Below are positions 8,104-17,165 of a DNA stretch of 64,000 nucleotides, piece by piece. The translations under genes and the position numbers were made by a program. Numbering within the stretch: the stretch's first letter is position 1; each line of letters starts with the position of its first letter. The notes under the pieces are model-generated. The model was not told where the DNA came from and searched no databases. It worked only from the letters and a program-made list of their open reading frames with translations. The stretch is from SAR324 cluster bacterium (lineage in GTDB: Bacteria; SAR324; NAC60-12): contig JADFZZ010000025.1 in the NCBI GenBank assembly GCA_015232315.1, positions 275 through 64,274 of the forward strand, written 5' to 3'.

Positions 8104-8820
8104 ATGAAAGTTTATGGATATATCAGGCTGAACGAACAGCGAGCCCCTAAGACCAGTTTTTTATCTCTGGAAAAACAAACTCAGATGATTCGGGATTATG
8201 CCGCTGAGCATCAGTTAGAGTTGGAAGAAATTATTGAAGATTCTGAGGTCACCAGTGCTTCTCTCAAAATGCCGGGAATTCAAAAAGTACTGGAACTCGC
8301 ACGAAACCACGAAATGGATGCGTTGATCATTGCCCGAATGGATCGGGTGACCCGAACAGTCCGCCTCTTCAATGAATTTTTGGAAAAGATTCATATCAAA
8401 CATAAAGTTCGGTTTATTTCTGTTGAGGAAGAGCTTGATTCAGGGACTGAAAGCGGCGCTTTGGCAATGAAAGTGATCAATATCATCGGGAAATGGGATC
8501 TCAAAATGATTTCAGACCGGACCAAGGATCTGATTGAACGCAAACGTGAGGTGGGTGAGAGTGTCGGACATGCGCCCTTTGGTTACGTTTATCTCCACAA
8601 AAAATTGGTGCCCCATATACCAGAATTGAAAATCGTGCATTTGATCCTGGAAAAACGTGATAATGATTCATTGAGTTATCACAAAATCGCACGCTACCTG
8701 AACGAGCACATGATCCCCTCCAAACGTGGCGGTAAATGGTATGCGGAAACCGTCAAAACCATTTATGAAAATCCACTGTATAAGGAACAGGAAATCGCGA
8801 AAATTATTCAGGCTTCGTGA
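8104..8820 (+). CDS. Serine recombinase/resolvase-family protein lacking the catalytic serine
   Basis: A 238-residue protein chosen from ATG 8104, which has GGAG about 9 bases upstream (an in-frame TTG at 8041 exists). The N-terminal resolvase fold is clear: YGYIRLNEQ (4-12), SLEKQ (21-25), ALIIARMDRVTR (73-84, with Arg81 and Arg84 at the positions of active-site Arg68/Arg71 of gamma-delta resolvase). A recombinase domain follows (DRTKDLIERKREVGESVG..PFGY) with the YENPLY motif near the end. At residue 10, where gamma-delta resolvase has its nucleophile Ser in RVS, this protein has Asn (R-L-N). It may bind DNA without cutting, or be a regulator derived from a recombinase. No phage genes flank it. 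Confidence 0.8.
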   Translation: MKVYGYIRLNEQRAPKTSFLSLEKQTQMIRDYAAEHQLELEEIIEDSEVTSASLKMPGIQKVLELARNHEMDALIIARMDRVTRTVRLFNEFLEKIHIKHKVRFISVEEELDSGTESGALAMKVINIIGKWDLKMISDRTKDLIERKREVGESVGHAPFGYVYLHKKLVPHIPELKIVHLILEKRDNDSLSYHKIARYLNEHMIPSKRGGKWYAETVKTIYENPLYKEQEIAKIIQAS

Positions 8821-8844
8821 TCATAATTCTCATTGATCCAGCTT

Positions 8845-10296
8845 TCAGTGAGAACATGCCAGATCCAGCACTTTGTAAGCACCCTCATACACACCGGCCT
8901 GCTTCAGTTTTTTGATATTGTGCACATATCGCTGGAGCAATCCGTCTTCCTGTATCAGCAGATCCAGGGTTGGAAAGAGCAGGGCATTGCTGTCACACTC
9001 AATCGTACTGTCTCCGATTTCCGCGCCACGGATCGCCCCCCATTTTTCATGCCCACCGACTCGTTTTATAAACAGTTTCGGGATCGGATAAAAGGCGAGT
9101 TCACTGGGTTTGGTGATCAGTAAATCACTGATGCGCATGAGCAGATTTGTGGTATAAACGGCTGAAAAAATATCCTTGTTTTTGAACAAGTAGATTCCCT
9201 GGAGTTTTTCTGATTGTGCCATGTCCAGAAATTCCCGCACTTTCTCCAGATTATCAAAAACCTGATGCGCTGATCGGCTTTCTTCCGGAAATGCTTTTTG
9301 GAATTCAGACCAGACTGCATCGTGGTCGCCCATATTCAGCAGAATCGCGACTTTTTTCTGCTCAATGGCGGGCTTCAGATAGCGGATGATTTCCACCACA
9401 GTATCCATCTGGGCACCAGCGCCACCAATAGAAAACAGCAGTCGCCGTTCCTGCCTGTTGCTGATTCGGTCAAGGCGTTGGTCACAATCATGATCAAGAT
9501 TGCTCACCAGTTCGTGATCGACATAATGTCCAGTCATTTGAATGTCTGATTCCGGCATGGGTTTCAAGGGCTGGTTGTCCGCTCCCATTTCTCTCAGCAA
9601 GCGATATCCCAGATAGGCGGATTCACTCTGAACCGCATGAATGCTGCCTTCTGCCAGATGCAATCCCATAGGCCAGTTGTCGGGAACAACATTGACCACA
9701 TGTTTCATTCCCGCGGCCAGGGCGGATTGTGCGGCCCAGGCATGACAGGCAACCACCGGCATCTCGTTGGGCAATGTTTTGTAAATGGAATTCATCAATT
9801 GAGTCATGTGCAGATCTGCCGCATTATAGGACAGTTTCTTGAATCCCTCATAATTCAGGGGTTCCCAGTAATATTTGTTGAATGGTTCTATTTTTTGCGA
9901 AAGGCGGGATCCCAGAGAATAAAGTTGATTCAGCATGTTGATGATTCTGGCCCCTGCCGTCTTCTCGAAGGATAGCAGATCAAACCAATAGGGTACCAGG
10001 CCTCTGGATTGTGCGACCGAAGCGATAGCCATGGCAATCCGGTAGTGTCCATATCCCATCCGAATAGTTCCCAGCAGGACACCACGTTCCCTGTCAATTG
10101 GCGATCCGTGATTTCCAATTTCCACCTGCTGAATTCCGAGCATATCAGACAGCACTGTCGGCGTTGATGACAACGAGTAGGAAATATCAGGATTGTAGCG
10201 GAATATTTTTGAGAATAATTGTTTTTGTCGATTCGCCTTTTTAACGGTTTTGGAATCAATCGGATTTCCGTAAATATGCATTTCCTGTTTTTTCAT
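8845..10296 (-). CDS. GT-B-type glycosyltransferase-like protein (MGDG synthase/MurG relative)
   Basis: A 483-residue soluble protein. LLGTIRMGYGHYRIAMAIAS (about 74-93) resembles the glycine-rich loop after beta-1 in MurG and MGDG/diglucosyl-diacylglycerol synthases (GGGH..A). LLFSIGGAGAQ opens the second Rossmann-like domain, and LLITKPSELAFYPIPKLFI near 390-410 corresponds to the nucleotide-sugar binding region (D.(L/I)..KP.G). The acceptor and donor cannot be inferred. About 60 residues before the first motif are extra. It is convergent with the recombinase gene, 24 bases apart. Assignment is to fold level only. Confidence 0.6.
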   Translation of the reverse strand: MKKQEMHIYGNPIDSKTVKKANRQKQLFSKIFRYNPDISYSLSSTPTVLSDMLGIQQVEIGNHGSPIDRERGVLLGTIRMGYGHYRIAMAIASVAQSRGLVPYWFDLLSFEKTAGARIINMLNQLYSLGSRLSQKIEPFNKYYWEPLNYEGFKKLSYNAADLHMTQLMNSIYKTLPNEMPVVACHAWAAQSALAAGMKHVVNVVPDNWPMGLHLAEGSIHAVQSESAYLGYRLLREMGADNQPLKPMPESDIQMTGHYVDHELVSNLDHDCDQRLDRISNRQERRLLFSIGGAGAQMDTVVEIIRYLKPAIEQKKVAILLNMGDHDAVWSEFQKAFPEESRSAHQVFDNLEKVREFLDMAQSEKLQGIYLFKNKDIFSAVYTTNLLMRISDLLITKPSELAFYPIPKLFIKRVGGHEKWGAIRGAEIGDSTIECDSNALLFPTLDLLIQEDGLLQRYVHNIKKLKQAGVYEGAYKVLDLACSH

Positions 10297-10419
10297 AAAA
10301 CACTCGTGATATGGAATTGAAGAATATTTTTAAATTTGATCAATGGTCAATGATGTCATTCAGACTGGAACAGTATTCTTGCTGAATTATGCTGATTGCC
10401 GTAGTTTCGTTTATCAGAT

Positions 10420-11379
10420 TTAATGAATCAGTTGAGCTTCCAGGGCTTCTGCCAATTGACGCAATTGTTCCACGCTCTTTCGTTGTAATTCTGCAGTCGA
10501 AGTTTGAGGTTGTTTGAGGATGGATTCAAAGGCATGAATTTTCCCAATCCATTCGCCTTTTTCAATTCCCTGTTCAATTCCCTGTTCAATTCCCTGCTCA
10601 ATTCCCTGCTCAATGCCTTTCATGGTACCAATTTGAATACCTTCCTGTAAAATGGCGTCTCGAATCATGATTCCCTCTTGTTTTTTAGTCAGTGTTTCAA
10701 TGATGAGGTTTTTTTCCTCTGGCTGGATGTGGGCGTAACGATCCACAAAATCCATATATTTTTCAAACATCCGTAAGCTCAATACTCCTGATAGCTGAGT
10801 ATAGGTCTTTAGGGCTATATCTAACCGTTCCTCTGGCCGATAGTCAAGTGTCGGTACCAGAATGTTGAGCACTGGATTGTTACTTTCCAGTGCTTCTTTT
10901 GCGGACATGTCCTTGAGTTTGATCTTTTTGAAACGGAACAGCATCCACAAATCCCCCCACAGTTCGTTGCGGATTTCTGTCTGGATGTCTTTTCGCCATT
11001 TGCGCTCATCCGCAAAGATCACCATCGGAATTACCGGGATATCGCCAAACTGCTCCATGACATCCAGAGTGTAATGGGCCAGTTTGAAAATGCTGAAAGC
11101 GGCTTTGTCGCGCTGATGTTCGATGAGCACAATCAGCAGTTGCTGATGCTCAAAGGTGTATTGCACCGGCACATCCAGTTCCCGGCCTTCATCGGATAAC
11201 CACTGTTTTTTCATTTCCTGACGGATGAAATCGACCTTGATGATCTTGCCAAACCGTTGCTCAGCTTCAGGCAGTAGCCAACGCAAGGTGTCTTCGGGAA
11301 AATCAGTGATCAAGTTCTTGAATGAAGGATCATGCTGGATGGAGTTGCTTTTATCAGATTTGCTTTGGTTACGTGGCAT
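10420..11379 (-). CDS. Rpn-family recombination-promoting nuclease / putative transposase (PD-(D/E)XK)
   Basis: A 319-residue protein. The opening DPSFKNLITDFPEDTLRWLLP and the nuclease core (GRELDVPVQYTF, then LLIVLIEHQRD around 85-100, giving D..(E/V)..Q-like catalytic residues) match the Rpn/YhgA group, DNA endonucleases linked to RecA-independent recombination and, in some lineages, phage defence. The C-terminal part carries the family's characteristic Gly-Ile-Glu-Gln repeat (GIEQ about four times), encoded by a 12-base tandem repeat. It stands alone between the glycosyltransferase and hrpA, about 125 bases from either neighbour. Such genes spread horizontally and are often multi-copy. 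Confidence 0.85.
   Translation of the reverse strand: MPRNQSKSDKSNSIQHDPSFKNLITDFPEDTLRWLLPEAEQRFGKIIKVDFIRQEMKKQWLSDEGRELDVPVQYTFEHQQLLIVLIEHQRDKAAFSIFKLAHYTLDVMEQFGDIPVIPMVIFADERKWRKDIQTEIRNELWGDLWMLFRFKKIKLKDMSAKEALESNNPVLNILVPTLDYRPEERLDIALKTYTQLSGVLSLRMFEKYMDFVDRYAHIQPEEKNLIIETLTKKQEGIMIRDAILQEGIQIGTMKGIEQGIEQGIEQGIEQGIEKGEWIGKIHAFESILKQPQTSTAELQRKSVEQLRQLAEALEAQLIH
10563..10610. repeat. 12-base tandem repeat inside the Rpn gene
   Basis: Four consecutive copies of CAATTCCCTG(T/C)T, with only a T-to-C change in copies 3 and 4, then a degenerate fifth unit. They encode the Gly-Ile-Glu-Gln units of the linker on the minus strand. The near-identity implies recent expansion by replication slippage. 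Copy number may vary between strains without shifting the frame. Confidence 0.9.
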
Positions 11380-11517
11380 GAAAATGTCCAGGCAGGAGGA
11401 ATCATCCGAGTTTAGTGTGAACCTGTTATAAAAGCTGAAACTGGGAGGATCAATTCTTTTCTGCTTCAGAAACGGGATGATTCAGTTATATGGTGTTTAA
11501 GGCGGAATTTTGGGATT

Positions 11518-14500
11518 CTATGGTTTGCCAGACGTTTTGAAATGCATGTCGCAATAAATTTGCAAACGTTTGGGCGAAATGGGGGCAGGGGTTTTGATTT
11601 CGGGGGCAAACAGAGTGATCCTGAATTCTTCCAATAGCCAGCGGAACTCTTCAAGAGCGGTAGTCTGGGCAGATGACAGGGATTGTGCTTTAATTTCTTC
11701 ATACCGGGTTTTCCAGGGATGCCATTGCTGATATTTTTCGGCGTCCTTGGTGGCGTTGAAACTCATGCGTTCTAGGCGGATCTTGATGGCTCGTAAATAT
11801 TGAATCATACGGGGCCAACGGCTATAGGGCACTGTTTTCAGAAAATCAACAGGCATCAATGCTTCAAAATGGTTCAGCAGATCTTGTCCGGCCCCGGTTG
11901 CCTGTAATTGTTTCAAGTGGGCATACACGATCAGACGTGTTTCCTGGCCTTGTCGGAGCAGTTGTTCCAGGCGGGGAGAAAAATCCGTGGAAATGGATTT
12001 CAGCTTCTGGAATGCCTGCTGTTTTCGGGTTTCATATTGCTGACGATTTTCGATCCAGTTGCTATCAGTCACATGCTGTCTGATACTGAATCTGGCGTAT
12101 TCCTTGAGTTGGCTGAAACTGCCAAACATCGCATACAACGAACTCAGGGATTTCAGATCGTTCAGGTCTTTTTCCATCCAGGCCAGGTCTTTTCCCAAAT
12201 CCTTGAGCAACAAGGAACCCAATGCTGGAATGGTAGACTGTCGTGCATCCTCCTGTTCATGAAATAAAGTACGGTGAATGCCCTGCTCATTTTCCAGCAG
12301 ACCGGGATAGGCATACAGTGGAATTCCCTGAAATATTCCAAGTTCAATCTGTTTGGGCAATTGCTCAAACGACCAGGTTCCAAGCATCGGAATTTCCCAT
12401 TCTTTCAATGCCTGTTGCCAGATTCCCAGCGATTCTCTCCGGTTGCTGTCAGACCAGAACTGCTCCCGTTCTTTCCTGTGTTGGTCCAACATTCCCACAA
12501 TGTTTCGGCCTTCCGCGATGACCTGTTGCCTGTCATTCAGAATCTCAATTCTCAGTTGCAGATGAACAGGCAGACGAGACATGTCCCATTCCGCAGGATC
12601 AATTTGAACTCGATACAGCTTATGAATCTGTTGACTGAGTGCTTCAGCAAAAGTCTGAGCGGTCGGACTCATGTTTTCAGCCAGGGTTTTGGCGGTTTGA
12701 GGAATCGGCACAAACAGTTTACGCAGGGCTTTGGGCAAAGCTTTGAGCAGATACAGAATTTTTTCTTCCCATTGACCGGGAATGAGCCATTCCAGCATGT
12801 GGGGTTGGATGTGCGGTAGCAATTGTTCTTCAATTTTCAGAGTCGCGCCATCTTTTTCCTGCATGGGCAACATCCGGTAGGTCAGTGGCAGTTCCGCGCC
12901 GCCCAGATTCCAGGCGTCAGGAAACGCTTCAGCGGAAGCGTCCAGCACCGGTAGCATATCGTCCTCTTTCATGAACAGAAAATCAGTTTCTCCGGCATGG
13001 CGTTTTTGTTTGATGAGGCGATTGAGATCATGAAGGGAAAAAATATTGTACAGCCGTTGCTGATAAAACTGTTCCTGGGCCTGCTCCAGATCATATTCCA
13101 GATTCTTGCGGATTTTTGCCCCCTGGCTCAGCAGTTGGTGTTTCAAGGCCTGATTGTGGCGATAAAATTCATGGTTGGACTGAAGTTGTTCTTCCACGAG
13201 TCCCTGACGGATAAAAATCGCGGTGGCTTCCGCGGGGTTCACCTTGCCATAGGACACATTCCTTCGGGGCACGATGGTCAGTCCATACAGCGTGACTTTT
13301 TCTGTGGCGAGAACCCTGCCTGATTCCGGATCAAAGCGTCCATCGGAATAGCTGTGTTTGCAGAGCGGACCTCCCAGCGGTTCCAGCCACTTCACGTCAA
13401 TGTTGGCCACCGTGCGGGCAAACAGACGGGAAGTTTCCACCATTTCAGCGGCAACAATCCATTCTCTGCCATTTTTATACACACCGGATCCGGGAAAAAT
13501 AACGAGGGATTTGCCACCGGCCCCCTTGTATTCCTGTGTTTCCTGTTTTTGGGCAATACCGCTCAGATAGCCGCTCAGGATCGACATATGAATGGCTTCA
13601 TTGTTGGCGGGTTGTTCGTTCAACTGGATCTGCCGTACCTCTTCCAGAATAGACCGGAGTTGCTGGTACAGATCTCGCCATTCCCGCATTCTTGGAAAGG
13701 ATAAAAACCGTTCCTTGCAGAATTTCCGCATTTTTCGTTCACTGGCAAGGTTTTCCCATTCCTCGTGATAGGCGTTCCACAGATTGAGCAACGTGATGAA
13801 ATCAGAATCCTTGTTGGAAAATGAGGCATGGATCTGGCGTGATTTTTCTTTTTGTTCTTCCGGATATTCACGGGGATCCTGAATGGAAATGCCACCCGCG
13901 ATCACCAGAATTTCATGCAGGGCTTTCTGTTTTTCCGCTTCCAGCAACATACGGGCAGTGCGCGGATCAATCGGCAGACGAGCCATTTCCTGTCCCAACC
14001 GGGTGAGTTGATTCTGTTCATCCACAGCGCCCAGATCCTGTAAATCCTGAAAGCCTTGCCGAATGAGTCGGGTTGAAGGGGGATCCACGAAAGGGAATGA
14101 TTCCACCGGACCGAGTTTCAGGGACAGCATCCTCAGCACCACCCCAGCGAGATTGGAACGCAAAATTTCAGGTTCGGTGTAAACCGGACGGTTTTGCAGG
14201 GTTTCTTCAGAATAAAGCCGGATACAGACTCCTGATTCCACGCGCCCGGCACGTCCGCTACGCTGGAGCGCACTGCTCCGGGAAATGAATTCCACCGGCA
14301 GTCGCTGGGTCTGGTTTTTCGGGTTGAATCTGCTGATTCGGGCCAATCCGCTGTCGATGACATACCGGATTCCGGGAATGGTGATGGAGGTTTCGGCGAT
14401 ATTGGTCGCCACAATCACTTTTCGTGAGGAAGACGGATTGAAAATGGCCTGTTGATCCTTGTTGGAAAGACGACCGAACAACGGCAGAAACACCACATTC

Positions 14501-15420
14501 TGTTTATGAGAACTCAAACCGCTCACCACTTCGCGGATCTCCCGTTCTCCGGGAAGAAATGCCAGAATATCGCCTTGCCAGGTAGTGTTCAGCAATTCCC
14601 GGATGGTGCGGATCATGGCGTCTTCCATCGAGATTTCCCCTTCATTTTCCTGTGCGGCGTCAAACGGGAGATATTCAATCTGAACCGGATACATCCGTCC
14701 TGAAACCTCCAGCACCGGTGCCTGATCAAAAAAATCAGAAAATCGTTGGGTATCAATACTGGCGGAAGTGATGATCAGTTTCAGGTCTGGACGTTTGGGC
14801 AGGAGTTGTTTGAGGTATCCCAGCAGAAAATCAATGTTGAGCGATCGTTCATGGGCTTCATCAATGATGAGGGTGTCATACGCATTGAGAAAACGGTCTC
14901 CTTGCGTTTCTGCCAACAGAATACCATCTGTCATGAATTGAATGAGGGTGTTGCCCGAAATCTGATCGGCAAACCGGATTTTGTAACCAACGACATCGCC
15001 GGTGTTTCCGCCCAGTTCACGAGCCACCTGGGCCGAAATGGAGGTGGCCGCGACACGGCGAGGCTGAGTGCAACCGATTTTCCCGAAGATCCCTCGTCCG
15101 GCTTCGAGACACATTTTGGGAATCTGGGTGGTTTTGCCTGAACCGGTTTCACCCGCGATGACCAGCACTTGATGTTTGTTGAGATTTTCCAGAATCGCTG
15201 TGCGAAACGCTACAATGGGCAAAGCGTGAGGGTACGTGAGGTTCGGACTTGCCTGGAGTCGTGATTCTGCAATTTTTACGGAACGTTCAATGTCCGCTTG
15301 AAGTTGGCTGATTTTATCGGGATGAGATGGATGTTTCTGGAGGTTTCGGAGTCTGGACCGCAGTTTCCAGCGATCCAGAAGCATGGTTTTTTCAATGCGG
15401 GTATTGATTTCGTCGAACAT
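11518..15420 (-). CDS. hrpA: ATP-dependent DEAH-box RNA helicase HrpA
   Basis: A 1300-residue protein, the usual length for bacterial HrpA, which unwinds structured RNA and rescues stalled ribosomes in species studied. Walker A is GETGSGKTT (90-98) and the DEAH box is IIDEAHERSLN (185-195). The motif III Ser-Ala-Thr is instead Ser-Ala-Ser (219-221). QRSGRAGR gives motif VI near residue 390. The helicase-associated and OB-fold regions (about 450-700) and the long DUF3418-type C-terminal domain follow. The start ATG lies 12 bases after the stop of the acyl-CoA dehydrogenase gene, so the two share a transcript. The link is probably positional only. Confidence 0.95.
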   Translation of the reverse strand: MFDEINTRIEKTMLLDRWKLRSRLRNLQKHPSHPDKISQLQADIERSVKIAESRLQASPNLTYPHALPIVAFRTAILENLNKHQVLVIAGETGSGKTTQIPKMCLEAGRGIFGKIGCTQPRRVAATSISAQVARELGGNTGDVVGYKIRFADQISGNTLIQFMTDGILLAETQGDRFLNAYDTLIIDEAHERSLNIDFLLGYLKQLLPKRPDLKLIITSASIDTQRFSDFFDQAPVLEVSGRMYPVQIEYLPFDAAQENEGEISMEDAMIRTIRELLNTTWQGDILAFLPGEREIREVVSGLSSHKQNVVFLPLFGRLSNKDQQAIFNPSSSRKVIVATNIAETSITIPGIRYVIDSGLARISRFNPKNQTQRLPVEFISRSSALQRSGRAGRVESGVCIRLYSEETLQNRPVYTEPEILRSNLAGVVLRMLSLKLGPVESFPFVDPPSTRLIRQGFQDLQDLGAVDEQNQLTRLGQEMARLPIDPRTARMLLEAEKQKALHEILVIAGGISIQDPREYPEEQKEKSRQIHASFSNKDSDFITLLNLWNAYHEEWENLASERKMRKFCKERFLSFPRMREWRDLYQQLRSILEEVRQIQLNEQPANNEAIHMSILSGYLSGIAQKQETQEYKGAGGKSLVIFPGSGVYKNGREWIVAAEMVETSRLFARTVANIDVKWLEPLGGPLCKHSYSDGRFDPESGRVLATEKVTLYGLTIVPRRNVSYGKVNPAEATAIFIRQGLVEEQLQSNHEFYRHNQALKHQLLSQGAKIRKNLEYDLEQAQEQFYQQRLYNIFSLHDLNRLIKQKRHAGETDFLFMKEDDMLPVLDASAEAFPDAWNLGGAELPLTYRMLPMQEKDGATLKIEEQLLPHIQPHMLEWLIPGQWEEKILYLLKALPKALRKLFVPIPQTAKTLAENMSPTAQTFAEALSQQIHKLYRVQIDPAEWDMSRLPVHLQLRIEILNDRQQVIAEGRNIVGMLDQHRKEREQFWSDSNRRESLGIWQQALKEWEIPMLGTWSFEQLPKQIELGIFQGIPLYAYPGLLENEQGIHRTLFHEQEDARQSTIPALGSLLLKDLGKDLAWMEKDLNDLKSLSSLYAMFGSFSQLKEYARFSIRQHVTDSNWIENRQQYETRKQQAFQKLKSISTDFSPRLEQLLRQGQETRLIVYAHLKQLQATGAGQDLLNHFEALMPVDFLKTVPYSRWPRMIQYLRAIKIRLERMSFNATKDAEKYQQWHPWKTRYEEIKAQSLSSAQTTALEEFRWLLEEFRITLFAPEIKTPAPISPKRLQIYCDMHFKTSGKP

Positions 15421-15432
15421 GGTCCGCAGTGA

Positions 15433-16587
15433 TTATTTGCCGAGGATGGAGCGAGCGATGATTTCTTTCATGACTTCTGATGTTCCGCCATAGATGCGTT
15501 GAACTCTGGCATCCACAAAAGCACGGGAAACCGGATATTCCAGCATGTATCCATAGCCGCCAAACAGTTGCAGACATTCATCAGCAATCCGGTTCTGCAT
15601 TTCAGTGGCCGAAAGTTTTGCCATAGCCGCGGTCGTGGCATCCAGTTTTTGTTCCATGTATTGAGCCATGCATTTTTCCACAAACGCCCGATTGACTTCA
15701 ATCAGTGTTTTGGCTTCGGCCAGTTTGAACCTTGTGTTCTGGAATTTGGCAAGCGGTTGCGCAAACAACTGACGCTGATGGGCATAATCGAGAGTCCACT
15801 GGAGTGTGCCTTCAGAAGCGGCAACTGCCATGACAGACATGCCAAGGCGTTCACGGGGAAGTTCATTCATCAGATGCATGAAGCCACCATTTTCTTTGCC
15901 AAGAATGGTGGTTTCCGAAACTTTGACATCTTCAAAGTACAGTTCAGACGTGTCGCCGGAATGGAGCCCGATTTTTTCGAGATTGCGGCCTTTTTGAAAT
16001 CCCGGTGTGTTGACATCCACCAGAAACAGACTGATACCTTTGGCTCCGCCTTGAGGGGCTGTTTTGGCGGCGACAATCACCATGTCGGCGTGCTGTCCAT
16101 TGGTGATGAACGTTTTGGAACCATTGATGATGAAATGATCTCCCTGCCGAACAGCAGTAGTCGTAATTCCTTGCAGATCACTACCTGCACCAGGTTCGGT
16201 CATGGCAATCGCACCGACGGCTTCACCTGACACCATTTTAGGCAACCAGTGTTTTTTCTGTGCTTCAGTGCCCCAGTGTAAAATGTAATGTGCCACAATG
16301 TCAGAATGCACCAGCACACTCGATGCCAGAGCCGCGGCGCCAATCCGCGAAAGCTCTTCCAGAACGATCATGGAAAATGGAAACGGAGCCTCCGGTCCGC
16401 CATAATTTTCCGGAAGATCCACGCCAAGAAAGCCAGCTTCACCGAGTTCATTCCAGACGGTACGTGGAAATATTTCTGCTTTTTCCCATTTGAGATAATC
16501 GGGTTGGACCCGGGTTTCCAAAAACTTCCGGAGGCTTTGGCGAAAAATATTGAGTTCACCTGAATCAATGCTGGTCAAGGATGTCAT
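15433..16587 (-). CDS. Acyl-CoA dehydrogenase
   Basis: A 384-residue FAD flavoprotein that introduces a trans-2 double bond into acyl-CoA (beta-oxidation or amino-acid catabolism). Visible signatures are GAIAMTEPGAGSDLQG (FAD/substrate site), GSKTFITNGQ, and the C-terminal LFGGYGYMLEYPVSRAFVDARVQRIYGGTSE, cut here by domain: the FGGYG loop and RIYGGTSE with the catalytic Glu region. I chose ATG 16587 because AAGAAGG lies 5 bases upstream. An ATG at 16608 would overlap the toxin gene. No electron-transfer flavoprotein or thiolase genes adjoin it, so substrate class is unknown. Confidence 0.93.
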   Translation of the reverse strand: MTSLTSIDSGELNIFRQSLRKFLETRVQPDYLKWEKAEIFPRTVWNELGEAGFLGVDLPENYGGPEAPFPFSMIVLEELSRIGAAALASSVLVHSDIVAHYILHWGTEAQKKHWLPKMVSGEAVGAIAMTEPGAGSDLQGITTTAVRQGDHFIINGSKTFITNGQHADMVIVAAKTAPQGGAKGISLFLVDVNTPGFQKGRNLEKIGLHSGDTSELYFEDVKVSETTILGKENGGFMHLMNELPRERLGMSVMAVAASEGTLQWTLDYAHQRQLFAQPLAKFQNTRFKLAEAKTLIEVNRAFVEKCMAQYMEQKLDATTAAMAKLSATEMQNRIADECLQLFGGYGYMLEYPVSRAFVDARVQRIYGGTSEVMKEIIARSILGK

Positions 16588-16597
16588 GCATGCCTTC

Positions 16598-16837
16598 TTA
16601 AAAAACATTTAATGAGATAATCACCAAAGGTTCTACCGCATTTGGAAAATATTCATATCCCAGACGGAATCTTCCCTTCGAATCATAATAAACACGATTT
16701 CCTGCTGGTGTTAATGGACAGACCGTTGGATTTCGAAGAATTCTCTGAACTGCTAACATAATTTCATTGAACAAATTTCGATCTTTACGCAGTGACGATA
16801 TCAATAAGTCACAGGCATCGCTATACCAATCAGCCAC
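16598..16837 (-). CDS. Probable type II toxin (RelE/ParE-like), 79 aa
   Basis: A small protein whose gene overlaps the stop of a Phd/YefM-type antitoxin by 8 bases, the standard order for such pairs. It has the length of RelE/Txe/ParE-fold toxins (a helical start, then beta-strands FRLGYEYFP and PLVIISLNVF at the end). I do not see enough conserved residues to say whether it would be an mRNA endonuclease or a gyrase poison. The end of the gene sits 10 bases before the acyl-CoA dehydrogenase start, so the TA pair and that enzyme may share a transcript. Confidence 0.6.
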   Translation of the reverse strand: MADWYSDACDLLISSLRKDRNLFNEIMLAVQRILRNPTVCPLTPAGNRVYYDSKGRFRLGYEYFPNAVEPLVIISLNVF

Positions 16838-17063
16838 TTAAAGCCTCGGCGATTCGTTGTTCTACTTCTGCTGCTGGAACTCTGTGTTGTGTTTTTTTGA
16901 TGCGTTCAATTTCCGCATCCAGTAGTGCCATTTCCATTTTTTGATATTCTTCTTTGGGGAGAAGAATCATATTACCTGTCTTATGGGTGATCTCAACAGG
17001 TTTATGTTCTCGCACAAGCCCAAACAGTTGTTTACGCGCCTCACTCACAGATACTACTTCCAT
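16830..17063 (-). CDS. Phd/YefM-type antitoxin, 77 aa
   Basis: The N-terminus MEVVSVSEARKQLFGLV followed by EITHKTGNMILLPKEEYQKME is a textbook Phd/YefM DNA-binding domain (the 'S.(S/T)EAR..L..L...V..P..IT..G...VL.S..(E/D)Y' pattern). The C-terminal tail (IERIKKTQHRVPAAEVEQRIAEAL in parts) would wrap the toxin. GGAGGA lies just upstream of the ATG. Such antitoxins normally repress their own promoter in the gap upstream (17064-17165). Confidence 0.82.
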   Translation of the reverse strand: MEVVSVSEARKQLFGLVREHKPVEITHKTGNMILLPKEEYQKMEMALLDAEIERIKKTQHRVPAAEVEQRIAEALSG

Positions 17064-17165
17064 AGTTCCTCCAATTGCAAAAACGATAAATGTACTACGT
17101 CATCGTATATCATGGTGCGTTCAAAAAGACATGCTTCTTGTGCGATATTTTTATACGTTCTGAAA

